From Fulvimarina manganoxydans (GTDB lineage Bacteria; Pseudomonadota; Alphaproteobacteria; Rhizobiales; Rhizobiaceae), in contig NZ_FWXR01000023.1 of NCBI RefSeq assembly GCF_900176465.1, positions 17,402 through 81,401 on the forward strand: a stretch of DNA of 64,000 nt, given 5' to 3'. The first letter of the stretch is position 1, and each line of letters begins with the position of its first letter. The position numbers and the translations under genes were made by a program. The notes beneath the pieces are model-generated. The model saw nothing but the letters and a program-made list of their open reading frames with translations. It made no database searches and was not told the DNA's origin. Below are positions 43,512 to 54,043 of this stretch, piece after piece.

Positions 43512-43946
43512 TCAGACCACGTGACGCAGGAGAAAGACCGTCGCGAAGGCGAAGGCCATGAAGGTGAGGACGGCGACGAGCGAACGGGCCGAGAGGCGCG
43601 CAAGCCCGCAGACACCATGGCCCGAGGTGCAGCCCGAGCCGAGCACCGTGCCGAAGCCGACAAGAAGGCCGGCCAGCACCATCGCGGCCAGATTGTCCGG
43701 CACGGTTTGGCGGATCGTCTCCCCCGTGACGAGACCGACCAGCAGCGGGGCGGCGATGAGGCCAAGGACGAAGGCCAGGCGCCAGCCCCAATCGTCGCTG
43801 CGCGCCGGGATCGCGCCGGTGGTGATGCCGGAAATCCCGGCGATCCGGCCGAACAGCGCCATGACGAGAACGGCGGAAAGGCCGATCAGGACGCCGCCAA
43901 GGGTCGAAGCGAGCGGCGTGAAGGGCGTAACGGTCTCAAGCGGCAT
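43512..43946 (-). CDS. YeeE/YedE-family membrane protein, first half-unit
   Basis: A 144-residue membrane protein with four helices; GSGCTSGHGVCGLARLSARS contains the conserved Cys pair of the Sulf_transp domain. Translated first, followed by the second half-unit. Such pairs are often near sulfide or persulfide genes (bigR, blh), none of which are seen here. Confidence 0.87.
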   Translation of the reverse strand: MPLETVTPFTPLASTLGGVLIGLSAVLVMALFGRIAGISGITTGAIPARSDDWGWRLAFVLGLIAAPLLVGLVTGETIRQTVPDNLAAMVLAGLLVGFGTVLGSGCTSGHGVCGLARLSARSLVAVLTFMAFAFATVFLLRHVV

Positions 43947-44061
43947 GAGGACTCCTCGAGGTGGAATAGCCAGGCTGCATCGGCCTCACGCTCCTCAGAG
44001 CCTATCGGTCCGCTGATTGGTCCATACGCCATTTCGGCGACCGGCGCTTTCAGGCTTTCGA

Positions 44062-45678
44062 TCAATGGCGGAAGTGGCGCATGCCGGTCATGACCATGGC
44101 GATGCCGTTGTCGTCGGCGGCCTTGATGACGTCCTCGTCGCGCATGGAGCCGCCCGGCTGGATGACCGCCGTGGCGCCGGCTTCCACCGCCGACAAGAGG
44201 CCGTCGGCGAAGGGGAAGAAGGCGTCGGAGGCAACGACGCAGCCCTTGGTGAGGGGTTTGGAGAGGCCTGCCGCCTCGGCTGCATCCTGCGCCTTTCGCG
44301 CCGCGATCCGCGCCGAATCCACCCGGCTCATCTGGCCGGCGCCGATGCCGACCGTGGCCCCGTCCTTCGCATAGACGATGGCGTTGGACTTCACATGTTT
44401 GGCGATGCGGAAGGCGAAGGTGAGGTCGGCGAGTTCCTGAGCGCTCGGCGCGCGTTTGGTGACCACCTTCAGATCGAGATCGTCGACGACGCCATTGTCG
44501 CGGGACTGGACGAGGAGACCGCCGGCAACCGATTTGACGAGCATCCCGACGCTGCGCGGATCGGGCAGGCCGCCGGTGACGAGAAGGCGAAGGTTCTTCT
44601 TGGCGGCGACGATGCGCACGGCCTCCTCGTCGGCTTCGGGCGCGATGATCACCTCGGTGAAGACCTTGACGATCTCTTCGGCGCTTTCGGCATCGAGCCG
44701 GGCGTTCAGGGCGACGATGCCGCCAAAGGCCGAGACGGGGTCGCAGGCGAGCGCCTTGCGATAGGCCTCGACGATGCTCGCCCCTTCCGCGACGCCGCAC
44801 GGATTGGCGTGTTTGATGATGGCGACGGCCTTGATGCGGGCCGGGTCGAACTCGCCGACCAGCTCGAAGGCGGCGTCGGTGTCGTTGATATTGTTGTAGG
44901 AGAGCGCCTTGCCCTGAAGCTGGCGAGCGGTGGCGACGCCGAAGCGCGTCTCGCCGCTCTTGTAGAAGCCGGCCGCCTGATGGGGGTTCTCGCCATAGCG
45001 CAAGGTTTCGGAAAGCGTGCCGGCGGCGCTGAAGCGGCGGGGCGCCGTGTCCCCGATCTCCTTGGCGAACCAGCCGGCGACGGCCGCGTCGTAAGCCGCA
45101 GTGCGGGCATAGGCGATGCCGGCCATCTTGCGGCGGAAGGCCAAGCGCGTCTCGCCGTCATGGGCGGCAAGCTCGGCCAGTACCGCCTCATAATCGGCCG
45201 GGTCGACGACCGTCGTCACATAGCCGTGGTTCTTGGCGCCGGCGCGGATCATCGCCGGCCCGCCAATATCGATATTCTCGACCTGGGTCGCGCTGTCGGC
45301 GCCAGAAGCGAGCGTCTCCTCGAAGGGATAGAGATTGACGACGAGAAGATCGATCGGCTGGATCGAGTGCTCGCGCATGGCCGAGGCGTGAGCCGCATCG
45401 TCGCGGATTGCCAGAAGCCCGCCATGAACGCCGGGATGCAGCGTCTTCACCCGCCCGTCCATCACTTCAGGAAACCCCGTCAGCTCCGAGACGTCGCGAA
45501 CGGCAAGCCCCGCCTCCGACAGCGTCTTGCGCGTGCCGCCGGTGGAGACGAGCTCGACACCGCGCTCACTCAGCGCTTTGGCGAAATCGACGAGGCCGGT
45601 CTTGTCGGAGACCGACAGAAGGGCGCGCTCGATGCGCACTCGCTCAGGAAGCGGCGTCTGATTGGCTTTGACGGACAT
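44062..45678 (-). CDS. purH: Bifunctional AICAR formyltransferase/IMP cyclohydrolase
   Basis: A 538-residue enzyme for the last two steps of IMP synthesis. The N-terminal MGS-like cyclohydrolase domain (about 15-160: [46 protein letters not shown]) is followed by the transformylase domain with KHANPCGVA (Lys-His pair) and [11 protein letters not shown]. The ATG at 45678 gives the usual length; the frame to 45765 is an unlikely extension. It is the first of several - strand core genes (purH, lipoprotein, rsmB, htpX). Confidence 0.96.
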   Translation of the reverse strand: MSVKANQTPLPERVRIERALLSVSDKTGLVDFAKALSERGVELVSTGGTRKTLSEAGLAVRDVSELTGFPEVMDGRVKTLHPGVHGGLLAIRDDAAHASAMREHSIQPIDLLVVNLYPFEETLASGADSATQVENIDIGGPAMIRAGAKNHGYVTTVVDPADYEAVLAELAAHDGETRLAFRRKMAGIAYARTAAYDAAVAGWFAKEIGDTAPRRFSAAGTLSETLRYGENPHQAAGFYKSGETRFGVATARQLQGKALSYNNINDTDAAFELVGEFDPARIKAVAIIKHANPCGVAEGASIVEAYRKALACDPVSAFGGIVALNARLDAESAEEIVKVFTEVIIAPEADEEAVRIVAAKKNLRLLVTGGLPDPRSVGMLVKSVAGGLLVQSRDNGVVDDLDLKVVTKRAPSAQELADLTFAFRIAKHVKSNAIVYAKDGATVGIGAGQMSRVDSARIAARKAQDAAEAAGLSKPLTKGCVVASDAFFPFADGLLSAVEAGATAVIQPGGSMRDEDVIKAADDNGIAMVMTGMRHFRH

Positions 45679-45773
45679 GGGCGGCAACTCTCTTGACGGC
45701 GTCTTTGCGGGGATCAACGCCCTGATAGGCCCTGGGCCTTCGCGCTGCAACAGCCGCCGAACCACGTCGAAGC

Positions 45774-45959
45774 TCAGCGGGACGGGGACGGCCGCCCTGT
45801 CGTAACCCTGGCCTCTCCCTCCACTCTCTCGCCTCGCAGCGCGGCCGACTGGCGGCCGAGATCGTCGAGCGTGTTCGGCAGGACGCCGACAGCCCGGTTC
45901 ATGCCGCCGCAGGCGGTCAGCGGGGCAAGGAGAAGGGTGAGGATGAGGGCGCGGATCAT
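45774..45959 (-). CDS. Small lipoprotein
   Basis: A 61-residue protein with a hydrophobic leader and lipobox LTAC (Cys at about residue 17), so it should be lipid-anchored. The short mature part is polar, ending Arg/Ser-rich. GAGG lies upstream; ATG 45974 in the same frame is an alternative start. In related genomes a heparinase-like gene often sits here between rsmB and purH; it is absent. Confidence 0.6.
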   Translation of the reverse strand: MIRALILTLLLAPLTACGGMNRAVGVLPNTLDDLGRQSAALRGERVEGEARVTTGRPSPSR

Positions 45960-46063
45960 GGGTGAGGACCTCATTCTTTACGGTTCGCCAGGTTCACGAC
46001 GGCATTTGGGTCCTTGAGATGCACCGGGGCGGCGGGAAGACCATGGAGAGGGCGTTGCTCGAT

Positions 46064-46105
46064 GCTTCGTCATCCTCGGCCCTTCAGGGCCGGGGATGAC
46101 GAAGC
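46064..46105. repeat. Long palindrome related to repeat family C
   Basis: A 19-bp near-perfect stem (GCTTCGTCATCCTCGGCCC with one mismatch in its partner) around a TTCA loop. The GACGAAGCGTC word is shared with the family C repeats, so it is probably another member. It lies in the 267-base gap downstream of rsmB. Confidence 0.6.
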
Positions 46106-46226
46106 GTCAGAGGGATTGCTCATGCTTTCGGCGCATCTGTCTCATACAGAAGCCTTCCGATCGAGTGCGTGGGCGATTGGGGTTTGCTACGAACCGACCC
46201 ACCACTGCACCGACAGCGCCTTGTTC

Positions 46227-47645
46227 CTAACCCCCCGAAACCCGCTTCACCCGCGCCGCGAAGAACCCATCGACGCCGCCATGCATGTCGGGGGTAGTGC
46301 GCAGATCGCCATCGACCGTGATCGCATCGGCGAAATCCGGCACCTCAGCCGGCGCGATCGGGTCGCGGGCGAAGTCGGAATGGGTTTTGAGAAAGGTGCC
46401 GATCACCGCCTCGCCTTCGTCCCGGTCGATCGAACAATTGGAGAAGACGAGACGCCCGTTCAGCGCGACGAGGCGCGCGGCCCGGGCCAGCATCCCGGCC
46501 TGCACCTCGGCGAGGCGCTTCACCTCGTCGGGCGACTTCGTATAGGCGACGTCCGGGTGGCGCCGGATCGTGCCGGTGGACGAACAGGGCGCGTCGAGAA
46601 GGACGGCGTCGAAGGTCCGGTCTGCGCCGAGATCTTCGAAGGGCCCTTCATGGGTTTCGGCTTCGAGGCCGAGCCGGGCAAGATTGGCCTTGAGGCGCTT
46701 CATGCGCGAGGCCGAGAGTTCGCAAGCCGTAACCGTCGCGCCAGCCTCGCAAAGCTGGGCGGTCTTGCCGCCGGGCGCGGCACAGAGATCGGCGGCGGTG
46801 CCGCCTGTCAGATCGCCGAAGAGCTGGACGGGAAGCGCGGCGGCGGCATCCTGAACCCACCAGGCGCCCTCGTCGAAGCCGGCAAGCTCGGTCACCGGGC
46901 CGTCGAGGGTGTCGAGCCGCACGGTCGAGGCACCGATGACACGGCCGCCGAGCTTGGCTGCCCAACCCATCGGATCGCTCTTCACCGTCAGATCGACGGG
47001 CGCGGGATGGCGGTGGGCTTCGGCGATCGCGGCGGCCTTCTCCGACCCATAATGCGCGGTCAGGCGTTCCCTCAGCCAGGACGGGCAATCGACCTCACGC
47101 GGCAGTTCGGCAGGCGCTTCGCGCGCCATCCGGCGTAGGACGGCATTGACCAGCCCCTTGAAGCGGCGCGCACGGGGATCGGCCTCGGCGGAGGCGACGG
47201 CGAGATCGACGGCGGCCGAATCCGGCACGTCCAAAAAGCGGATCTGCGCGGCGCCCACATGCAGGATATGGCGGAGCGAGGCGGCATTGGCCGGCAGCGG
47301 CCGGTCGAGCCGGGCGGCGATCTCGGCCTCCAGCGTTCCGCGAAAGCGCAGGGCGGTCGTCAGGATGGCCTTGACCAGCGCCCGGTCGCGCGGCTCCAGC
47401 TGACGAAAATGCGGGTGGCCGTGATCGGGATCGGTGAGCCCGTCCAGGGAAGTCGCCTGATCGACGACGGCCGAGAGAAGCTTGACCGCCACCTGCCGGG
47501 CCTTCAGCCCTGGCCTTGCGACCACCTCGCCTTGCTCATGCTGCGCGTGCTTTGCGGGCGGGCGCTTGCCGCCGGGCCGCTTGGCCGATTTGACGGTGGG
47601 CCGCCCTTCGGGACGGCGCCCCGTCGTCTCATTGTCTGTCGCCAA
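46227..47645 (-). CDS. rsmB: 16S rRNA (cytosine-C5)-methyltransferase
   Basis: A 472-residue RsmB/Fmu-type enzyme, which methylates C967 of 16S rRNA in E. coli. After a basic 45-residue leader comes a NusB-like domain (about 50-190), then the methyltransferase with DLCAAPGGKTAQL (SAM loop), DAPCSSTGTIRRHPD (first Cys) and VFSNCSIDRDEGE (catalytic Cys). Near htpX, an order common in Hyphomicrobiales. Confidence 0.93.
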   Translation of the reverse strand: MATDNETTGRRPEGRPTVKSAKRPGGKRPPAKHAQHEQGEVVARPGLKARQVAVKLLSAVVDQATSLDGLTDPDHGHPHFRQLEPRDRALVKAILTTALRFRGTLEAEIAARLDRPLPANAASLRHILHVGAAQIRFLDVPDSAAVDLAVASAEADPRARRFKGLVNAVLRRMAREAPAELPREVDCPSWLRERLTAHYGSEKAAAIAEAHRHPAPVDLTVKSDPMGWAAKLGGRVIGASTVRLDTLDGPVTELAGFDEGAWWVQDAAAALPVQLFGDLTGGTAADLCAAPGGKTAQLCEAGATVTACELSASRMKRLKANLARLGLEAETHEGPFEDLGADRTFDAVLLDAPCSSTGTIRRHPDVAYTKSPDEVKRLAEVQAGMLARAARLVALNGRLVFSNCSIDRDEGEAVIGTFLKTHSDFARDPIAPAEVPDFADAITVDGDLRTTPDMHGGVDGFFAARVKRVSGG

Positions 47646-47695
47646 ATGCCGCTTCGCTTCTCGTCTCGTTGGGATCGGGCCCGATTGTCGCCGCC

Positions 47696-48748
47696 TTAAC
47701 CCCAGGGCCCCGAACGGTCCTTGGGTGAGGGGGGTGGAATGTTCGGGCGCCCTCCCCTAGCGCGATCGGCGTCGCGGCTCCAGGGGCCGCGCGCCGTCTC
47801 GGCCCCGCCTTGAAGCGCGCTTGCGCGACCGGTAGCGGGGGGCGCGCCGCTCCCTTGTCCGAAGCCGAGCGACCCCGCGCGCTCGCCGGCTGTGCCCAGG
47901 CGATCCTCGCCGCCCGACATTTCGCGAAGCGCGGCGATGCGGTTCGCGGTCGCCGGATGGGTGGAGAAGAGATTGTCCATCTTCTGACCCGACAGAGGGT
48001 TGATGATGAACATATGGGCCGTCGCCGGATTGCGCTCAGCGTCGCGGTTGACGATCCGCCCGGCGGAGGTCGCGATCTTTTCCAGCGCGGAGGCGAGCCA
48101 CAGCGGATTGCCGCAAATCTCCGCGCCGCGCTTGTCGGCCGAATATTCCCGCGTGCGGCTGATCGCCATCTGCACCAGCATCGCGGCGAGCGGCGCGACG
48201 ATCATCGCCACCAGCACGCCGACAAAACCGAAGGGGTTGTTGTTGTCGCGATTGCCGCCGAAGAAAAAGGCGAAATTGCCCAGCATCGAGATCGCGCCGG
48301 CGAGCGTCGCGGTGATCGTCATGGTCAGCGTGTCGCGGTTCTGCACATGGGCGAGCTCATGGGCCATGACGCCCGCAACTTCCTCGTAAGACAGGCGTTC
48401 GAGAAGCCCGGTGGTCGCCGCGACGGCCGCGTTTTCCGGGTTTCGGCCCGTGGCAAAGGCGTTGGGCTGAGGATTGTCGATGACGTAGACTTTCGGCATC
48501 GGCAGGCCGGCATTTTGCGCGAGACCAGCGACGATCCGATAGAATTCCGGCGCCGATCGCTCGTCCACCTCCCGCGCATGATGCATGCGCAAAACCATCT
48601 TGTCGGCGTTCCAATAGGAAAAGAGGTTCATCGCCGCCGCGATGCCAAAGGCGATCATCATGCCGACCCGGCCGCCGATGAGGAAGCCGACCCCCATGAA
48701 GAGGGCCGTGAGAAAGGCGAGAAGCATCGCCGTCTTGACCGAATTCAT
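47696..48748 (-). CDS. htpX: Heat-shock membrane metalloprotease HtpX
   Basis: A 350-residue inner-membrane zinc protease of the M48 family that helps remove damaged membrane proteins. N-terminal helices at about 5-40, HELAH (in [13 protein letters not shown]) for zinc, further helices at 150-195, and [11 protein letters not shown] with the third ligand Glu. The C-terminal 60 residues are a Gly/Ala/Pro/Arg-rich extension beyond the usual domain. ATG 48748 gives the proper first helix. Confidence 0.95.
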   Translation of the reverse strand: MNSVKTAMLLAFLTALFMGVGFLIGGRVGMMIAFGIAAAMNLFSYWNADKMVLRMHHAREVDERSAPEFYRIVAGLAQNAGLPMPKVYVIDNPQPNAFATGRNPENAAVAATTGLLERLSYEEVAGVMAHELAHVQNRDTLTMTITATLAGAISMLGNFAFFFGGNRDNNNPFGFVGVLVAMIVAPLAAMLVQMAISRTREYSADKRGAEICGNPLWLASALEKIATSAGRIVNRDAERNPATAHMFIINPLSGQKMDNLFSTHPATANRIAALREMSGGEDRLGTAGERAGSLGFGQGSGAPPATGRASALQGGAETARGPWSRDADRARGGRPNIPPPSPKDRSGPWG

Positions 48749-48973
48749 CGCCGTCTCCGTTTGAACCTTTTCCCGCCGGCCGTCGTCTTCGATTGGCCGC
48801 CCAAGCATCGCCTTAAGAAGTGGGCGAGAGAGATGGTTGCTTCAAGAATGCTGGCGCGTTCACGGAGTTCGCACGCAACTCACCGTCGCTTTGGGGACTT
48901 GTGATGAGAACGGGGGTCCGCGTCACGGCGCCGTGCCCTTTTGTCGAACACCAATGGCCCGAACGGAGTGATC

Positions 48974-49249
48974 ATGGCGAATTACAAAAGACTGACCGGC
49001 GATCCGGCCGAAGGCGAAATCGTCGTTCGGATCGTCTCGGAGGGTCGCTCAACCAAGGCCTTCATCACCGGGCTCGACCACACGGGCGATCCGGCCGAGC
49101 CGACCGTCTATCCGCCGGAGGAGATGGCCCCGGACGAGGCCTTCCGCATCGTTGAGAACAAGCGCGAGGCGATCGGCGATGCCGAGGTGAAGGTGATGCT
49201 GGAACAGGGCGTCGAATGGAATCCCGAATGGGGAACGCTGGTCGAATAA
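48974..49249 (+). CDS. Small unknown protein
   Basis: A 91-residue acidic protein without recognised domain; GGAGTG precedes the ATG. Composition and codon use look normal for the genome. It lies between htpX and the DUF1674 gene, divergent from htpX. Possibly a conserved small cytoplasmic protein of the group. Confidence 0.65.
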   Translation: MANYKRLTGDPAEGEIVVRIVSEGRSTKAFITGLDHTGDPAEPTVYPPEEMAPDEAFRIVENKREAIGDAEVKVMLEQGVEWNPEWGTLVE

Positions 49250-49391
49250 GCTGGCCTGTTGCGGAATCGGTCGACAACGGCCGAGTGATCCGGTCGCCGA
49301 GCCCCGGATGCGTGGGATTGGCTTTCCAGCGTCCAATGCGTGCCGGGCTGGGAATGCCGTCTCGCCTCGCCTATCTCACAGGAAGCCGCAC

Positions 49392-49661
49392 ATGACGAGG
49401 ACCGACACGACAATGACGGATGAGACCGCCGATCCCTTTCTGAACGCCATGAAGGTCTCCAGCGAGACCAATGTCCGCCAACTCAGCCCCGCGGCCAAGC
49501 GCGCCTTGGCCGAGGCGGAGGAGCGGCGGCGCAAGCATGAAGCCTTCAAGGTCGACCCCGACAGCCTTCCCACCGAGATCGACGGCCGAAAGACCGAGAA
49601 CGGGCTTGAACCCGTGCGCTATGGGGACTGGGAGAAGAAGGGGCTGATCAGCGATTTCTAG
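49392..49661 (+). CDS. DUF1674 / SDHAF4-like protein
   Basis: An 89-residue protein whose C-terminus (TENGLEPVRYGDWEKKGLIS then DF) is the signature of DUF1674, related to mitochondrial succinate dehydrogenase assembly factor 4, which supports flavinylated SdhA. The bacterial role is inferred. It neighbours htpX and rsmB as in many alphaproteobacteria. Confidence 0.88.
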   Translation: MTRTDTTMTDETADPFLNAMKVSSETNVRQLSPAAKRALAEAEERRRKHEAFKVDPDSLPTEIDGRKTENGLEPVRYGDWEKKGLISDF

Positions 49662-49988
49662 GCCTCCGCATACGGCCCGCGAGAGCGTTGATCGGCAGGT
49701 GCGTGAGGATTGATTCTGGGCACGGGCGCCGGAGCGACCCCAGACTACATTCCTTAAGGGGTCCGGGGCATTTCCGTCGTCGATCGAAGGCTGATGAGGC
49801 GCTTCCGTCTGCCCGATTGCGCACAGGCGCCATGCGTTGCCATAGCCCAATTCTCGACGACACGCGCGCTTTGCAACCTGATCCACCCAGTCGCAACCAG
49901 CGCCCGAGCGGCTTCAGACATCGTTCAGCATTTATAGGAATAATGTCTCTTGATTTCGGTTCGATACGTTCCGATCTTGAGAGGTGCT
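49662..49988. other. Intergenic region
   Basis: 327 bases between the DUF1674 gene and the SNase gene. An open frame on + (from 49688) crosses it but changes into the antisense-like reading of the SNase gene and is not credible. AT-richer words near 49930-49960 may be the SNase promoter. Confidence 0.4.
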
Positions 49989-50486
49989 ATGACGACGATC
50001 CTCACCCGAACCCTGGCCGTTCTGTCTCTCGCTTCGCTTGTCGCGAGTGGACCGGCTTTCGCACAGGAGCCGCCCGACGAGATCGCTGGGCCGGTGGAGG
50101 CGCGGGTGGTCAAGGTGCGCGATGGCGATACGATCGAGGTGGAGGCCTATATCTGGCCCATGCAGTCGGTCCATGTGGCCGTGCGCCTTCGCGGCATCGA
50201 CGCGCCGGAAAAGCGCGGACGCTGCGAAGCGGAAAAGCGGGCCGCCGCTGTCGCCACCGAACGCTTGAGCGAGCTCGTCGCCTCAGGGCGGGTGACGCTG
50301 TCGGGGATCGAGGGCGACAAATATTTCGGCCGCGTTCTGGCGCGTGTTTCTACCGAGGAGACGGCGGATGTCGCCAAAGAGCTCCTCAAGGATGGGCTCG
50401 TCGTGCGCTATGGCGGCAAGGCTCGGCTCGACTGGTGTTCCGAACTCTCGTCGATCCCGGCGCCGACGACACGGCCCAAGGGCTGA
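49989..50486 (+). CDS. Exported SNase-like nuclease domain protein
   Basis: A 165-residue protein with a signal peptide ending at PAFAQ (about 23) and a staphylococcal nuclease-like domain: VVKVRDGDTIEVEAYIWPMQ, then VRLRGIDAPEKRGRCEAEKR with Arg and Asp of the site, and DKYFGRVLARV. It could be a secreted DNase/RNase, or a non-catalytic relative, since the last Arg of the site is less clear. AGAGGT precedes the ATG at 49989. Confidence 0.85.
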   Translation: MTTILTRTLAVLSLASLVASGPAFAQEPPDEIAGPVEARVVKVRDGDTIEVEAYIWPMQSVHVAVRLRGIDAPEKRGRCEAEKRAAAVATERLSELVASGRVTLSGIEGDKYFGRVLARVSTEETADVAKELLKDGLVVRYGGKARLDWCSELSSIPAPTTRPKG

Positions 50487-50553
50487 GGCAGGCGGCGCGG
50501 AGCACCGCCCGCCGAAACCTGGTCGAGCTATTTTTGAAATCCGTCGGCGCGGA

Positions 50554-51123
50554 TTATTCCTTCTCCGGCACCGGCACGTTGAAGCCGTTCAGCGTCATCG
50601 AGACGAGGCAGTAGAGGCCGACCAGATAGATCAACTCATGGGCGCCATGCCGGCCGAAGGTGCGGACCGCCATGTCATAGGTCGGGCGCGGCAGGACCGA
50701 GCCGGTGACGAGCGCATGGGCGACGTCATAGGCCACCTCTTCCTCGCCCTGGAGCCCGGTCGGCTTCACGCCGGCGACGAGCGTCGAGAGCTGCTCCTCG
50801 TCAATGCCCTTATGCTCGGCGACTGCCACATGGGCGTAGATCTCATAGGCCGAATTAAAGTGGGCGCCGGTGACGAGAATGGCGATTTCGCGGGCCTTGG
50901 GCGGCAACGTCGCCTGCATCGACATGACCTTGGTCAGCTCCCAGATCGCCTTGCCGATCTTCGGCTCCTGCAGCCAAGGGTTCCAGGGCCCCATCAGGGC
51001 GCCGTCCTCCTGGCGGATCGCCTGGAAGACGTTGAAGGTGGATTCGATCCCGGCCTTCATGTCGTCATAGATCGGCTTTTGTTCGTCGGTCAGCTCGGCC
51101 GGGGAAATGAGGGGGAGGCGCAT
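50554..51123 (-). CDS. Carboxymuconolactone decarboxylase-family protein
   Basis: A 189-residue helical protein of the CMD family. REIAILVTGAHFNSAYEIYA followed by HVAVAEHKG matches the core helix, including Glu and His of the family, but the CxxC pair of AhpD-type peroxidases is missing, so it is not a thiol peroxidase. Its true reaction is unknown. ATG 51123 has AAAGG upstream; the longer frame is unlikely. Confidence 0.82.
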   Translation of the reverse strand: MRLPLISPAELTDEQKPIYDDMKAGIESTFNVFQAIRQEDGALMGPWNPWLQEPKIGKAIWELTKVMSMQATLPPKAREIAILVTGAHFNSAYEIYAHVAVAEHKGIDEEQLSTLVAGVKPTGLQGEEEVAYDVAHALVTGSVLPRPTYDMAVRTFGRHGAHELIYLVGLYCLVSMTLNGFNVPVPEKE

Positions 51124-51292
51124 GCGTGTCGCCTTTCTTGAAAAAGCGTTGCAATCGGTTCCGCAAAGCAACGATTGTGCGGCGCGAAAGATGCCGATAC
51201 CCAGCCCCTCTTGCGAAATTTAATCCGCCCGTCATGTTCGGCCTATCCCGATGCGACGCGCATCGTCATCCGCCGGAAGGACGGCCTTTTCA

Positions 51293-52576
51293 ATGACCCC
51301 AAGCCCATCGTCCGGCGACGAAGCCCGTTTGGCCGCCATCGTCCGCCATGTGGTGGAGGCGCTGTCGCCCAACTGCGCCGTCATCCTCTGGACAGGCGAG
51401 CGGATCGGACCGGACGACGGCGTTGCGGTACGGCTGAACGATCCGGCAGGCCTCGCCCATCTATGTCTGCGGCCCGGTATCGGCCGCGCTGTCACGCTTT
51501 GGATGGACAAAGGCATCGATATCGAGGACGGCACGGTCTTCGATCTGGCCGGCCTCGGCTCTTCGCGCTCGACCCGCGAAGGGCTGAAGCGCATCCGAAA
51601 GACGACGATCGCGAAAAGCCTTCCCGCCCTGTGGCGCCTGTCGCGCCGGGCAAAGAAGGCCGAAGCGGCGGGCGCGGGCGCGGGCGCAAGCGGCTCGTCG
51701 AAGGATGCGATCCAGTATCATTATGACGTGGGAAACGACTTCTACCGGCTCTTTCTCGACGAGCGGATGGTCTATTCCTGCGCCTATTTCGACGGCTGGC
51801 ACGACGATCTCGACAAGGCCCAGGAAGACAAGCTCGACATGATCTGCCGCAAGCTGCGCTTGAAGCCCGGCGAGCGCTTTCTGGACATTGGCTGCGGCTG
51901 GGGCGCCCTGCTCATTCATGCCGTCTCGCGCTATGGTGTCACCGGCCATGGGGTGACGCTGAGCCAAGCCCAATTCGATCTCGCCACGGCCCGCGTCGCC
52001 GAGGCCGGGCTATCGGATAAGATCACGATCGAATTGAAGCCGTTTCAGGAGATCGATGCGAAATTCGACAAGATCGCCTCGATCGGCATGTATGAGCATG
52101 TGGGTTTTGCCAATCACGACGCCTATTTCGGCGCCGTGCGCAAGCTTTTGCGCTCACGCGGGCTCTATCTCCACCATGCGATCACGCGGCCCGCCAAGAA
52201 GGACGACAAAACCTTCCACAAGGGCTCGCGCGAATACAGGGCGATCACCCGCTACATCTTTCCCGGCGGCGAGCTCGACCATCTCGGCCATTCGGTGCGT
52301 ATGCTGGAAAAGCACCGCTTCGAGGTTCACGACGTCGAGGATTGGCGCGAACATTATGCGCGCACATGCCGGCTCTGGCACGACCGGCTTCTCGCCCGTT
52401 TCGACGAGGCGGTGGCGCTTGCGGGCGAGCCGAAGGCGCGGCTTTGGCTTCTCTATCTCGCCGGCTGCTCCCTCGGTTTTACGCGCGGCGGCGCGCTGAT
52501 CTATCAGACCCTCGCCTCGAAGCGCGACAAGGGCGTCAGCGGTCTGCCGGCGACCCGTGCCGATCTCTACGGGTGA
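51293..52576 (+). CDS. cfa: Cyclopropane-fatty-acyl-phospholipid synthase
   Basis: A 427-residue enzyme that adds a methylene bridge from SAM to unsaturated lipid chains. The SAM loop is FLDIGCGWGALLIHAVSRYG; YDVGNDFYRLFLDERMVYSC and SIGMYEHVG are typical. The N-terminal 120 residues are the variable lipid-binding part. Start ATG 51293 chosen; an in-frame ATG at 51251 is possible. The C-terminus is complete. Confidence 0.92.
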   Translation: MTPSPSSGDEARLAAIVRHVVEALSPNCAVILWTGERIGPDDGVAVRLNDPAGLAHLCLRPGIGRAVTLWMDKGIDIEDGTVFDLAGLGSSRSTREGLKRIRKTTIAKSLPALWRLSRRAKKAEAAGAGAGASGSSKDAIQYHYDVGNDFYRLFLDERMVYSCAYFDGWHDDLDKAQEDKLDMICRKLRLKPGERFLDIGCGWGALLIHAVSRYGVTGHGVTLSQAQFDLATARVAEAGLSDKITIELKPFQEIDAKFDKIASIGMYEHVGFANHDAYFGAVRKLLRSRGLYLHHAITRPAKKDDKTFHKGSREYRAITRYIFPGGELDHLGHSVRMLEKHRFEVHDVEDWREHYARTCRLWHDRLLARFDEAVALAGEPKARLWLLYLAGCSLGFTRGGALIYQTLASKRDKGVSGLPATRADLYG

Positions 52577-52675
52577 TCCAAGCCGACCACCCTAGCCTGA
52601 GCGTCATCTTGCGCATGACGCAAGCTTCGGATTTTCTGGCGCTCACCCGTCACGCTGCCGCGAAAGCCTCGCCCC

Positions 52676-54043
52676 ATGACCTTGCATCAGCCGAACTCGC
52701 TGGAGGCGCGCGATGTCGCCTATCAGCTCCACCCCTATACCAATGCCCGGCGGCACGAGGAGATCGGACCGATCGTGATCGCCAAGGGCGACGGCGTCTT
52801 TGTCGAGGATGTGGACGGCAAACGCTATCTGGAAGCGATGGCAGGCCTCTGGTCGGTGGCGGTGGGCTTTTCCGAGCCGCGGCTCGTGGAGGCGGCCAGC
52901 CGGCAGATGGCCAAGCTCCCCTTCTATCACACCTTCACCCACAAGGCCCATGCGCCCGCGATCGAGCTTGCCGAAAAGCTGATCGCCATGGCGCCCGTCT
53001 CGATGTCGAAGGTGCATTTCACGAGCTCGGGCTCGGAGGCGAACGACACCATCGTCAAGCTCCTGCGCTACCGGGCGAATGCCCTCGGCCAGCCCGAAAA
53101 GAAGGGCATCATTTCGCGCATCAAGGGCTATCACGGCGTGACGCTCGCCTCGGCGAGCCTCACCGGCCTGCCCAACAATCACAATGCCTTCGACCTGCCC
53201 ATGCCGGGCGTCTTCCATACGATGTGTCCCCATCACTGGCGCGAGGGCCGTGAGGGCGAGAGCGAGGACGCCTTCGCCACGCGCTGCGCCGAAGAGTTGG
53301 AAGCCCTGATCGAGCGCGAAGGCGCCGAGACCATCGCCGCCTTCATCGGTGAGCCGGTAATGGGCGCCGGCGGCGTCATCGTGCCGCCCGCGACCTATTG
53401 GGAGAAGATCCAAGCGGTTCTGAAGCGCCACGACATTCTGCTCATCGCCGACGAGGTGATCTGCGGCTTCGGACGCACGGGGCAAATGTTCGGCTGCGAG
53501 ACCTACGGCATCGAGCCCGACATCATGACCCTCTCGAAGGCCTTGTCATCGTCTTATCTGCCGATTTCGGCCGTTCTCATCAATGACAGGGTCTATCAGC
53601 CCGTCGCCGATAAGAGCGGCGAGATCGGCACTTTCGGCCATGGCTTTACCGCGAGCGGCCATCCGGTCGCGGCCGCCGTTGCGCTCGAAAACCTTGCCAT
53701 CATCGAGGAACGGGGTCTTGTCGCCAATGCCGCGGCCATGGGCGAGCGGCTGCAGGCCGGGCTTGCCGGGCTCAAGGATCACCCGCTGGTCGGCGAGGTG
53801 CGCGGCGTCGGCCTCATTGCCGGGATCGAGCTCGTGACCGACAAGGGCGCCAAGCTCGCCGCCCAGCCGCCGGGCTCGATGGCGGCCAAAGCTTTCGGCC
53901 TGATCCAGGAGCGGGGCGTTATCCTGCGCGCGATCGGCGACACGCTCGCGGTCTGCCCTCCGCTGATCGTGGAGGCCGGGCATATCGACAGGATCGTCCA
54001 GACGACCCGGGAGGGTCTCGACGCTCTCGCTGCATCGATGTGA
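52676..54043 (+). CDS. Class III aminotransferase (omega-amino acid:pyruvate type)
   Basis: A 455-residue PLP enzyme that moves amino groups from omega-amino acids, polyamines or similar donors to keto acids. FTSSGSEANDTIVKL binds cofactor phosphate, LLIADEVICGFGRTG carries the Asp to the ring nitrogen, and TLSKALSSSYLPISA holds the Schiff-base Lys. It starts 99 bases after cfa and seems separate. Exact donor cannot be told from sequence. Confidence 0.9.
   Translation: MTLHQPNSLEARDVAYQLHPYTNARRHEEIGPIVIAKGDGVFVEDVDGKRYLEAMAGLWSVAVGFSEPRLVEAASRQMAKLPFYHTFTHKAHAPAIELAEKLIAMAPVSMSKVHFTSSGSEANDTIVKLLRYRANALGQPEKKGIISRIKGYHGVTLASASLTGLPNNHNAFDLPMPGVFHTMCPHHWREGREGESEDAFATRCAEELEALIEREGAETIAAFIGEPVMGAGGVIVPPATYWEKIQAVLKRHDILLIADEVICGFGRTGQMFGCETYGIEPDIMTLSKALSSSYLPISAVLINDRVYQPVADKSGEIGTFGHGFTASGHPVAAAVALENLAIIEERGLVANAAAMGERLQAGLAGLKDHPLVGEVRGVGLIAGIELVTDKGAKLAAQPPGSMAAKAFGLIQERGVILRAIGDTLAVCPPLIVEAGHIDRIVQTTREGLDALAASM

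Noticed and set aside
44017..45696. 559-codon open frame on + opposite purH
   Set aside because: Antisense shadow of purH without ribosome site or recognisable domain.
49688..50614. 308-codon open frame on + over the SNase gene
   Set aside because: Out of frame with the SNase domain, which has signal peptide, ribosome site and active-site residues; the longer frame has Arg/Gly-rich nonsense composition.
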